Source: Gryganskiella cystojenkinii
Taxonomy: Eukaryota > Mortierellomycota > Mortierellomycetes > Mortierellales > Mortierellaceae
DNA length: 25,813 nt
Direction: 5' to 3'
Assembly (NCBI GenBank): GCA_015852425.1
Contig: JAAAIG010000566.1
Location: forward strand, 1-25,813
Shown here: piece by piece, positions 11,658 through 21,957 of the stretch
Numbering within the stretch: position 1 is the stretch's first letter
Layout of the letters: each line of letters opens with the position of its first letter
Position numbers and translations under genes: made by a program
The notes under the pieces: generated by a model
Databases searched by the model: none
Seen by the model: only the letters and a program-made list of their open reading frames with translations
Told to the model about the DNA's origin: nothing

Positions 11658-12609
11658 ATGGCAAACCTCTCAATGATGCGGAGACTCACTCTCTCCCTCA
11701 AGGCTATCGCTCCCGGCGGAGGACGTAGACTGGCGGGAAAGGATCTCGATGGAAACCTCTACTTTGAAAAACCAGACCCTAATGGTATGCATCACCCATA
11801 CCCACGGATTCGGTTGTCACGTCGACGCCCTCTTTCGAGCAAGCTATAATTTATATACTTAACACCTCACTCTCACATCATGGACTATCATATAGGCGGA
11901 AGATACCCAAGGAGAACCGTGGAGCTCGCGAATCCCGAGTTATCCGAGGCCAACTATGACGACGCCAACATTACAGGTATGGAACAGAGCCTCAATAGGC
12001 CAACAAATGGGTGCTGCCTTTTTCTTTTTTTTTTTTGGACTGCAGTAATTCGATCTGACACCTTTCCACTTTTGAAACATTCGACTCTCAACATATTATA
12101 GTTCAGTGGCAATCTTGGCTAAGGAACACTCGCCCAACACCTCCAACCTTGGCAGAGATCCAAAGAGATGAGACCCGGAAACAACTGACGATCTCTCGTG
12201 CCAAGGTTCTGGATCAGGCTTGGCAGGATCGGAAAGCAGAGTTGGCACTGGAACAGGCACAGGATCGCAAGACCATTTTGGGCTTGGCTCAAGCATCATC
12301 ATCATCATCAGCAGCGGTATCATCATCAACAGCAGAGGCAGCAACAGCCTCGGAAGCACAGGGAATCAAGAAACAAGAAGTTGAGGATGAATTGTCAAAG
12401 AGCGCTGCACGGAAACAGATTGAGGAGAGAGAAGCTTCGCGCAAAGGTAAAGATATCAAAAACTTTGTCTGTTTGTTGAGAATGGAGGAAAAGATTTATT
12501 AACACAATGTCCTTCAATATCTGATATAGTTGGATTCAAGCCCCAAGTTCAGCAAGGAGATTCATTCGAGCCTCAGACATGGTCGCCAGTTGCAACTCGT
12601 CGTCGTTAG
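11658..12609 (+). CDS. NDUFAF2: NDUFAF2/mimitin-like mitochondrial complex I assembly factor
   Basis: NDUFAF2 is a paralogue of complex I subunit NDUFA12 and helps assemble the mitochondrial NADH dehydrogenase. Exons 11658-11784, 11896-11976, 12102-12446 and 12530-12609 give 210 residues; all three introns are phase 1. The family core is clear: KDLDGNLYFEKPDPNG, YPRRTVELAN, then VQWQSWLRNTRPTPPTLAEI, and a short C-terminal FEPQTWSPVATRRR. A basic N-terminus (MANLSMMRRLTLSLKAIAPG) could be a mitochondrial signal. A low-complexity Ser/Ala linker (about 12292-12360) precedes a charged helix. NDUFA12 itself is the alternative, but the PPT-E-I motif followed by a long charged tail and a terminal W-P motif favours NDUFAF2. 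Confidence 0.85.
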
Positions 12610-12824
12610 AACAGTCGTTTGAGATAAATTAAAGCAGCATACAATGCATGTCCACCTTCTCCTTGTGCCACGTGACTGCTCCTTTTTTTTAACCTGTTTC
12701 CTTGGCTGCATCTCTCTTTTTTTTGAAGACTTTTTTTTGGCATCATCCCTCTTCAACGCGCTCTCATTCATTCTTTGTTTTTTACTTCTCGCGGACCCCA
12801 TTTTCATCAAAGCCATTAACCATA
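12610..12824 (+). promoter_or_regulatory. Promoter region of gamma-SNAP with CACGTGAC
   Basis: This 215 bp gap includes the NDUFAF2 3' UTR and the gamma-SNAP promoter. CACGTG at 12669-12674 (followed by AC) ends 151 bp before the ATG. T-rich and CT-rich runs follow at 12684-12785. Confidence 0.45.
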
Positions 12825-14941
12825 ATGCCAGGACCAGAGGAGGCGCGTCTCAAGGATGCCATCGAATTCATGCGCGAAGCTGAAAAAAAGTAGAGTCTCA
12901 ATCCCCGCTCGGCCACCGTCCGTTCATTCTCCTCCCAGACTAACGGACACACAGACGCAAAAGATATCCCTCTCCCCTCCACACACACACACACACACGC
13001 TAGGTTTATTAACTACGTATGCCACCCTCATTGACATCATTTCTAGTACTGAGAAATCATGGTTCAAGAAACCTGACTGGGATATCGCCGCTCAGTACTA
13101 CGACAAAGCAGGTAATGAGCATTATCTTTGTGGCGGGCTGAAGGCTGTGTGAAGGACTGATTGAGCTCTTTGCTTGACGCCACTACCCCTTTTCCACTGT
13201 TGGTGGGCACAGTGACATCAGTAAATTAGCCCTATTTATTCTGACTATATCGGCTAACACTCGAATATAGGTCAGTCTTTCAAGGCTGGAAAATCGTACG
13301 AACAAGCTGTCCAGGCGTTTGTTAAGGCTTCTGAGGCTCTGATTCTTGCGACCAGGTAAATGGAGGCGTATTCAACGGTACGACCTTGAGAGAATGATGG
13401 ACATATCGACCCATTCGTATTGAATTGTGATTCTCTCTCTCTTTCTCTTGTTTTCTTAGTCCGTTCATGGCGGGACGTGCACTCGAGAACGGAGGCAATA
13501 TTGCGCTCCAGTTTTTGGGACAGCCCGAGCGCGCTGCGGACATGTACAAGCGTGCAAGTGAACTATTTATTCAAAACATGACGCCTGATCGTGCGGCCGA
13601 AATGTTGGAAAAGGCTGCCAAGTAAGCCATTGTTTTTCTCGCAGTAGTAGACGATCAATCTGTTTTTTCAATGCCCCCATTTATGATGTGACTCCTAACC
13701 GTCACTGGTATACTCTTTTTTTTTTGATAAATTAGGGCCATGGAACCTATTTCGATCGAGTCTGCGATTGATCTTTACGTTGGAGCTTGCAATATATACG
13801 AGGGCGAGGATCGTGCACGCTACGCCACGGATACCTTCAAGAGGACCATCTCCCTTCTCGTCAAACATAAGAGGTAACATGGATCTAGGAAATCAATCGC
13901 TCTGATCTTCACGAATTACACCATAAGCGGTCCTCTAACGAAACTATGCGATGAACCTCAAAAAAATTAGATACGAAAAGGCTGTGGAGGTTTTGCAGAG
14001 GCTCGGAAATGTTCAAAAGGATACCCCCAACAAAAGCGCCTACTTCAAGACCTTGCTGAGTATCATCATTGTACAGCTCGCTACTGGTGATGAAGTCGAT
14101 GCCGGCAAGAGGTTCCAAGCTTTCTGCTCGTAAGAGTCGTTTCCTTCGAATGTACAATTCCTGGTTCAAAGGAGAGGCAGAGGCACACAGTGTGCTGATA
14201 TGAAACATTCTACTCTGTTTACTCTTATGACATCTTAGCGTGGACGGTTTTGTTCAGTCGGAAGAGTCAGCAATCGCACACGCCATGTTGGACGCGTATG
14301 AGCATCGCGATCAGGCCTATTACAATCAAACTGCGGCTCGTCAACAAGTCGGCTTCTTGGACAATGAGATCGCTAGACTCGCACGGAACATTACAATCAC
14401 TGATGACTTGATCGGTGGTGGAGGCGGATACGTTGATCCATCGCAACAAAACTTGACCCCTGGAGGTCCTCCTGGCGGATTCCAGCAACAGCAGCCCTAT
14501 TACGGTCAAGGCGGGCCCACTCCTCCAAGACAACCCAGCCCTTACCAACCTCAGCATCAACAGCAACCCCCGTCAGTTCATCATCAACCTCAGCCGGGAT
14601 TCCAGCAGCCCGCCAAGGATGTCTACCAGGGACGTCCCAGCACGAGCGGTGGCTATGAAATCTCGCCGCCTTCTACTTCCTCTGGTGTGCCTCCCCCCTA
14701 CTCGAATGATCGTCAGGAGGCAGATTGGCGTGCGTTGACCGAGAAACCTGCTCCTCGTCCACAGCAGCCTCCTTACCCACAGCAGCATCAGCAGCAACCA
14801 CAGGCCTACCAGCAGGCACCTTACCAGCAACAGCAACCCCCACAGCACCCTCCCCACCCTCAATCCAGAGTGAACCAACCCGCCGGAGCCTCACCCAGCA
14901 GGAACTACTATGATGATGTGGGTGATGACGATCTTTTGTAG
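12825..14941 (+). CDS. Gamma-SNAP-like vesicle fusion adaptor with long Pro/Gln-rich tail
   Basis: SNAPs link the ATPase NSF/Sec18 to SNARE complexes for disassembly after membrane fusion. Exons 12825-12889, 13047-13111, 13271-13355, 13460-13621, 13736-13873, 13971-14129 and 14239-14941 give 458 residues. The body is a TPR-like helical solenoid: WFKKPDWDIAAQYYDKAG, AGKSYEQAVQAFVKASEAL, ALENGGNIAL, PERAADMYKRASELF, RAAEMLEKAAKAMEP, SAIDLYVGACNIYEGEDR, KAVEVLQRLGNVQKD. Spacing and the ENGGN and AIDLY motifs fit gamma- rather than alpha-SNAP (Sec17). From about residue 290 a P/Q/G-rich, disordered tail replaces the short animal C-terminus, ending in an acidic DDVGDDDLL. Animal gamma-SNAP is about 312 residues, so roughly 145 are extra. 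Donor 1 (GTAGAG) is weak, so the exon 1/2 junction is the least certain. Confidence 0.87.
12980..12998. repeat. CA dinucleotide microsatellite
   Basis: A run of about nine CA units lies in intron 1 of the gamma-SNAP gene, just before the acceptor region. It is likely length-polymorphic. Confidence 0.9.
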
Positions 14942-15141
14942 AGAGCAAAAAGAAGAATGGTGGTGTCATTTTTTGATCAACGCGCACAGACGAAACCCTT
15001 CAAAAGAGGAATAAAATAAAAATTCGAGTCACTCTTTAGTCCATTCCGTTTCCGTTCCATTTTATTTCATTCTTTGCATTCAGCTCATTCCGTCTTTTTT
15101 TTTTTCAACCTCTTTCGCGACTACTGCAGGACATCAACATC
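14942..15141 (+). promoter_or_regulatory. Gamma-SNAP 3' UTR and ICP55 promoter
   Basis: This 200 bp gap has AATAAA at 15010-15015, likely the gamma-SNAP poly(A) signal, then a C/T-rich tract with repeated ATTCCGT/TTCCGT units (15041-15095) and a T-run near 15096-15106. There is no CACGTG, unlike the preceding promoters. Confidence 0.4.
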
Positions 15142-17843
15142 ATGGTACGACATCCGCCTTTCTTATCTAGAGGGTACATATACCCGGGATCAGCATCGGA
15201 TGGAGACGAATCAAGTCGGAAACTTTTAAACATCGAGGCAAATTCGTGAAACGAAAATGCTAATCGCTCTCGCTTTTATTTTCGGGTCGTCTGTGCTTCT
15301 CTTTTGTGACCCCCACAATAGCAGGCGACACGGACACTTGCGCAAAGATTACTGACCTCCACCGCTAGACCTAATTCCAGGTCGATTTTGAGACCCACGA
15401 CCGCGGCTAACAGGATAGCCGCTGAGACCGCTTCTAGGGTCGCTACTGGATTGGCAGCAAGGACCCTCGGTCGATCCCTCTTCTCCACCAACGCTTCTTC
15501 TCAAAAGGAAACTGCCCCTACTGCACAATATGGACAACCAACCTGGATGACTCACCCACATCTTATGAAGCAAGGAGAGAGTAAGAAAGGCGCCAAGACT
15601 ATGACTGCAATCGTCGTACCTATAGCGAATATACCCGAAAAAGTATTACTGACGAACCACACTTTTCGCTTCTCCATGCTTTGTAGTTACTCCTGGGCTG
15701 TCAGCAGCAGAATACGAACTTCGCAGGACCTTGTTGATGGAGAGCCTTCCCGAGAACAGTATCGTCGTTGCCACCAGCCACAAGACACGATTCATGACCA
15801 ACAACATCTTGTAAGAAGATACCGGCGGCAGATCGATCTGTACTCCAGATGTACCGCAGAACGAGGAAATAGAGTTCAGCGGGACACTCATCTCCCTCTC
15901 TTTCTCTCTCTTGCTGCTTGTGTCATTAGCTACCCTTTCCATCAGCACACGGACTTTCACTACCTCTGCGGATTCAACGAACCGGACTCGGCCTTGGTAT
16001 TAGAGAAGGATTCCTCAGCCCCTCGCGGTTACCGGATGACTATGTTTGTCGCGCCAAAGAACGCCAACATTGAGATGTGGGAGGGAGCCAGGACTGGAAT
16101 CGAGGCCGCCAAGGAGGTCTTTGGAGCGGATGAGGTATATACGCGGCGAAAAGACGTGAAGAAAAAGTTGGCTTCCCCCCCCAAAAAAACATATTATTTA
16201 GTGCGTCATTCGTTGTTTTCTATTTTTTATAGGCGATCGACGCAAATTTGTTCCGCTACAGGATCGTGGATATGGCAGGTCGCTATGAGCACGTGTACTA
16301 TGATTACCCTACGCCGTCCATGTTTTTACCCATGGACATTGCCAAAAAGCTCCACAACAGACCAGGTATGGCTTTCTCAATCTGGCTTTGCCGTTGTGTT
16401 CTTGAGAGGCTTTATTTTCGTCGTCTTGTCAAACTCTTACTATTTCTCTTGGCGCACGATATCCTTCGTTTCCAACCAGAAGTTGAATCCCCCCTTTTCT
16501 CTGGCATATCTCAGTTCTTTTCAGGTACTAAATCTCCCTCCTCCAATTCGTCTTCGTTTGCTTTCACGAATCACAAATATGGTGGCCCCAATACAACAAC
16601 AGATTCGGATGCGATGGCCTCGACCAAGAACCTTTCGCCCTTGATTCAGGAACTTCGCGTGATCAAGAGTGTCTCTGAGATTAAACTTATGCGCCAGGCT
16701 GGAGAGATTAGTGGCAAGGCTTTCATCGAGGTAAACAGCTTGGAGGTTACCCGCCGTTTTTCATCTATGCGTTGTTAGAGTAACGGACCCTAATCCCTTC
16801 TGTTCGCTCTTTACCTTTTGTGTGGATATTAGACCATGAAGTTCACGAACCCCTCGAGATTGGAACATCAAATCTATGCCAAGTTTGATTTTGAATGCAG
16901 GATGCGTGGATCTCAAATGATGGCCTATGTTCCTGTCGTTGCAGGAGGATCGAATGCGTTGACGATGCATTATGTCAATAACGATCAGCCGTTACAGGAC
17001 GGAGACTTGTTGCTGATGGATGCTGGTGGAGAGTACAACGGCTATGCAAGTGATATTACGCGTACTTGGCCCGTCAATGGCAAATTCACACAGGCACAGA
17101 AGGATCTTTATAGCGTTGTCCTGAATGCGAACAAGGAGTGTATCAAGGTAAAGAAATGCAGGGGCTTTAGAGCCAGGTTTGATCCACCTTGACTACCTAG
17201 GAGCCTAGTTCTTAATTTCCTTGTACGCTTTATCTCTTTTGATTGTTTAGCTCTGCACAGAAGAGCATGGATTGACATTGAACCAGATCCACGATGTTTC
17301 GATGCGTTTGACCAAGGAGGGTCTCGCTCGCCTCGGTATCAAGCCCCTTCCTCATGTAAGCCAAGTCTTATATTCGACGCGCTGTAGTCTTGTGTTAATT
17401 AATACTTGGACTGCGATGCTGACCATTGATCAAAAATTGTAATATCAATAGGATGTGGATCGTCGGTTGTATCCTCATCATGTTGGACACTACCTCGGTA
17501 TGGATGTCCACGATACTGGCGATATCTCACGATCGAGACCCTTGAAGGAGGGCATGGTCATTACCATCGGTAGGTGCCCTTTTTTAATATGCTCTTTTTA
17601 GGCCTTGAGGCCAATCGCCACAATATTATTGACCTATTTTCACCGTCCTTCCGTTTCAATGGCCATATAGAGCCCGGTCTTTATATTCCAAGGGATCCAG
17701 CATACCCAGAGAAATACCAAGGGATTGGCATCCGGATTGAGGACAATGTGGTAATTGGCAAGACTGTGCCCACAGTGCTGAGTGTTACTGCACCCAAGGA
17801 GATTGTCGATATCGAGTATTGCTGTGCCAACCGAGCGGAGTGA
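15142..17843 (+). CDS. ICP55: Mitochondrial Xaa-Pro aminopeptidase, ICP55/XPNPEP3 type
   Basis: ICP55 trims a residue from mitochondrial precursors after presequence removal, stabilising them. Exons 15142-15144, 15325-15580, 15687-15810, 15930-16134, 16233-16365, 16480-16730, 16833-17147, 17251-17355, 17452-17569 and 17671-17843 give 559 residues. An Arg/Ala-rich N-terminus ([20 protein letters not shown]) is a clear matrix-type presequence. The AMP_N domain shows [20 protein letters not shown]. The pita-bread M24 domain carries the dinuclear metal ligands Asp386 and Asp397 ([17 protein letters not shown]), His476 ([13 protein letters not shown]), Glu503 (EPGLY) and Glu526 (IGIRIEDN). The first coding exon is just ATG; its acceptor is a tandem TAGCAG. 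Exon 6 could instead start at 16525, giving 544 residues. AATAAA lies at 17862. Confidence 0.9.
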
Positions 17844-18055
17844 ACAAGTATCTGAACATAGAATAAAATCTGGGATTGCTCCTATTGTTCTCATCAGCAG
17901 TTTCGAATTTTTGACGCCAAAAAAAAAAAAAAAAAAAAAAATGTACTTGAATAACACGCACGAAGACGCCACCAAAATCGGCTCTCTTTACATTAAAAAG
18001 CGTGGCGAATGGACAATTTGTTTCTCCATTCACCACCATTACTCTCTCTTTCCTA
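17844..18055 (+). other. Intergenic gap with 23-nt A homopolymer
   Basis: The gap holds the ICP55 3' UTR (AATAAA at 17862-17867), an A-run at 17919-17941 and the short promoter/leader of the next gene (CT-rich at 18026-18053). No other feature is seen. Confidence 0.6.
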
Positions 18056-20783
18056 ATGAATAACTTTCTCCTTTCTAACCTTGGTGGATCGAGCAAGGAC
18101 GAGGTTACCCCGGACTCGGGGTTCCTATTGGAAGCCAGGTCGACCACAAGGATTAGCAACAGAACGCCGTCATCCTCAACTAATGCAATCGCACCTATTC
18201 TTTCAACAACATTCGACTCAAAGCCAACGGCGTCAACTCTGAACAGCATTCAGGAGCCACAGCAAGAATCATCGTTGCCGAGAAATCCATCACAGAGCCT
18301 TGGACAGGCATTCCTGATCATTTTCCAAGCCGCAAGGTCGACTATTCGGAAAGCGCTCACTGTCCAGGATTCAGAAAGTAAGACTACTACGATTGCTTGC
18401 AGCAAAACGAACGCGAGCTGCACCTGGATCTAAGAGTTTTTAATGTCTTCTTCTCTCGCCGCTCTCCCGCTTTCTTTTTTTTAATAGACATCTTATGGAA
18501 AGCAATTCATACCTTGACCGATCACGTTCAATCCGTGAAAGACGATGACGAATCTTTAGTCATGACACGCTCTCTTGAAGTACTGCGACCATTCCTTGAT
18601 AAGGTAAAAATGTTTCAAGACCTTTTTATTATCCAGGACTTTCAAGTCTCTCCGTCTCTCGGAGTCTCTCTTTGCAAAAGAGCTGACCACATATTCGCCT
18701 TTTCTCTTTTTTTTAAAAAAAAACGTAGACTATGAAAAAGTCAGATGAGAACGCAAAAAAGGTCTCGTTTATTCTCTTGGATTGGCTTCTACTAGACCAC
18801 GCTGGTTGTCGCATAAGGATGGCGCAAGCTCTCGGTCAGGAACTTGGACCACAAGCTCATCAGGACAAGAAGCGGAAATTGGCTGCACTCCTTGCGTTGG
18901 AGCATGCGCTCTCGACACGAAACAAACGGATAGCCGAGAAGAAAAGGAAGACTGAGGAAGAAGAAGTTGCAGCGGCTACGACAGCAAAAGCAGAAGGGAA
19001 CGAGCTCGGAAAGAAACCAACAGAACATCAGGCCAGCGAGGATGTCGACAAGAAATCGAATGCCAATTTCTTGGATATACCAGAGGTCTCAAGTCGTCGC
19101 AGCTCTACAGGAGGCAGAGTCATGGTCGAGGTCATCGAAGGATCAGCTCCGGATATGTCTTTGCAGCATAATGATGAGATCAACCATACAAGTCAACATG
19201 TCAGTGCGGACGAAAGCATAGCACCGTTCCAAGGACCGATTCTTGCCGAGTGGATCTCACATTTGTGTCATATCACTCGACATGATGGGTAAGAAAGGCG
19301 ATTCGCAACGGTTCTGTCGAGCCGTTTCCTGGCAGGTCGCTGATGTTTTCTCATTTCCCTGGCCGTGACAAATAGAGCGACAGGAAGCGACGGTATAGCT
19401 TCTATGACACGTCTGACAGGCCTAGCCCAGCAGATGGCCATGGTCTTGTCGAAAATGCTATCCAAAGCAACTTTGCGAGAACTCGAGATTGAGGATGAGA
19501 ACGAGAAAGAGGAGCATAGGAAAAGGGAAGCAGCAAAGAGATTACCGATCAAGTCTAGAAAAGGCCAGCCTCTCATCGTCGAACTGCATTCGGAACCCTT
19601 AGACAAGTCTCTTCAAAAGGATAGCGGTTCCAAGAAGCGAGAGGACATGCAATTGATTCGTTGGAGCTTTTCCAAGAGCTTGGCCAGCATACGCGGCATC
19701 ATTGAAGACGTCAAAACCGTAAGCCCAATGTCGCTAATTGCCCCCCCCCCCCTCTCATCCCTCATACTGCTATTGAATCTGTGGATCCGTGACGTTATAA
19801 TCATCTTTTCATCTTGTTGGATGCTCTTTTTCCTCATCTCAGTGGAATAGAGACAAGAACTGGATCCTGACTGCTGCCTTGAACGATACCCTGGATATGC
19901 TCACGCGCTTCGATAGACATTACCAACGCCAACTTTTGGAGGCCGAAGGCACACAATCAGGATTCAGACCTTCACCAAGAACTGGCGCACCGGGAAACCG
20001 GCCTCCTGGACCTCCCCCCTTCCGAGAGATTGTCAGATCGTTTGCCAAGTGCTGGGTGCCTATCGTGTCCGCGATTAACCCTGAGGGACCTGCGACTACA
20101 TATGCGATAGTCATGTCTATCCAGGAAACGGTCGATCAGGTAAAGGCGCGAGGGTTTGACCGAATGTGAAGTAGGCTAGAAATCTGGGATAATGTCATGC
20201 AGACAGAAGGCTAATGTCATTTTTATGTGTTTTTTAGAAGGAATTGCCCCCATTCGTGCAGTTGCACGCTATCGGATTCTATTTGGGTCATTGCGATCCT
20301 GAGATCCCCTTGAGCGAGGTCTTTGAATCGCCAACCACAACAACGACAACAATTACAACAACATCAGGAGGGCTGATAATGCCGGCTCTCGATGGTGATA
20401 AACTCAAGGCCCAGATCGTTGAAATGGCCAAGGTTGTGGTACGTATTTGTTTTTGTTACGGTTTTCTGAAGGAGAGGCATGAAATTGGAAAGCTGGACGG
20501 GATTTCGTCTGTGAAAAGGATCATATGGCTTAAGCAAGACAGTTTTGTTTATTTGTTTTTGTTTTACTTTGTTTGTTTTGATTGACACGTCCAGATCGAG
20601 CTTGGTCTCCCCGTGGGGCGTAACGTGGCGCTTGCCGTCGATAAGCACTTGAAGAATCGAAACAGTTCCGAGAAAGAGTCGCAACAGCAAAAACAGCAGA
20701 GATTGATTTTGCCGTTAAGGACGTTGCTTTCTCACAGCGCTAATAAAGAACCACCAGAGCCAACCATTGACATGGTTGACTAA
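18056..20783 (+). CDS. Uncharacterised 675-residue helical protein
   Basis: I do not recognise this family. Exons 18056-18377, 18488-18603, 18729-19288, 19376-19718, 19843-20139, 20238-20438 and 20595-20783 join in frame at standard GT-AG sites, so the gene is real. It starts MNNFLLSNLGG; in-frame sequence extends upstream to about 18002, so the start could shift slightly. The first 85 residues are Ser/Thr-rich and disordered. Helical segments follow (QAFLIIFQAARSTIRKAL, ILWKAIHTLTDHVQSV, VSFILLDWLLLDHAGCRIRM), then a K/E-rich coiled-coil-like region (18880-19030), a variable linker, and a second helical half (GLAQQMAMVLSKMLS, LIRWSFSKSLASIRGIIEDV, IVRSFAKCWVPIVSAINPEG). Near the C-terminus is HAIGFYLGHCDPEIPLSEVFE and a Thr run. 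There is no signal peptide or obvious catalytic motif. Confidence 0.75.
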
Positions 20784-21957
20784 TTGAACAAAAAAAAAAA
20801 ACTTGGTTGGTGGCGTGTGTTCGGGAAAATTCTTGAACCTTGTCGCTCAAAGAGACCGACAAACCGAAACATCGTCATAAAAAACGTGAGCGTTACCAGC
20901 ACCGACAAAAAATGAGGAAAACTGCGCTATTTTGTTTGGTGACAAATACCCTCGGGAAACTTAGAGGAGACGGAGGATTGTGCTTTGCGCAGGCGACCAA
21001 AAAAAGGCCTCAGGGAACAGGAACGAACATAAACGGCAATTGACTTTTGTTTCTTGCTTGGGATGGTTAAGGATGGTGGGTGTGATTTCGTCCGTTAGAG
21101 GTAATGAAAAAACAGCAAGAGAGCCAGAGTGGAATGGCTTGGCACTTCCTGTTTCCACAAGAAAAGGAAAAAAGCAGAAAAAGTACTGTATATTGCAATC
21201 AGGGTTACTTTACTCAATCATAAGTAGGGTACGAATGGTGAGACACTGGCACACGTCCAGGGAGCGATGTGAGGTGTCCACAAAAAGAGAGACACAAATG
21301 TAGAGTCCATTTTTTTGCATGAGATGAAGCGTGTGGCGTCTTTGCCGGGGGAGGGTAGAAATCGAGAAGAGGGAAGGGCGGGTTCAATGACTGACTTTTT
21401 TTTTCAACTTTTGTGGATCAGAGAGGAGAGCGGAGAGGCGGGACCATGCGATGTAAAAGACGATGGAGGGTATGAAAAAAAACAATTGCAAAACACAAGG
21501 GGGAAAAGAGTTCATCCAGTTCTCAAATCTTGGCATCATTCTCCGCTACCCGGTTTGTCATTGTGCGGGTGGAGTGGACTTGTCTCTCCATTTTGACATT
21601 AGTCTTTCGGCACATTGAAGTTGCGCAGAAGAGAGAGCAAGTGGCAGAAGGAGGTAGACAGGAGAAACAATTCGATGACGAGCCTTACAACCTTGTTCTT
21701 GCCTTTTTGTCATGGTTTCGTGATTTTTTTTTGCTCCCCCTGAAGAAACAAAAGGATGTGATCGCAGCAATTTTTTTTCTTTTCATTTTTTTTCTTTCCA
21801 TTTATACCAAATTTACTCTCTCTTTACTTAATCTCACACTCCACATTCTCCACTCTACCGTCTCTTTTCTCTCTCGTTTCTTCTGTTTTCATCTCTTTCC
21901 TATTTTCCCTCCGCTTTTCTCCCTTCTTGTATTGCGTTCTGCAACAACCACCTAACG
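20784..21957. other. Large intergenic region upstream of ceramide synthase gene
   Basis: This 1174 bp stretch is purine-rich on + from about 20840 to 21690 (many GA/AAA runs), then switches to an almost pure C/T tract from about 21775 to 21940 that leads to the LAG1 ATG at 21958. A CT-rich leader close to the start is a common fungal promoter style. Several short frames occur but none looks like a protein. No tRNA, snRNA or transposon signature was seen. Confidence 0.5.

Noticed and set aside
17919..17941. A-run as a retrotransposon poly(A) tail
   Set aside because: No target-site duplication or element body is visible, and similar A-runs occur after several genes in the window.
21530..21955. 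141-codon frame ahead of LAG1
   Set aside because: Its second half is a Phe/Leu/Ser-rich translation of the CT-rich leader, a composition artefact.
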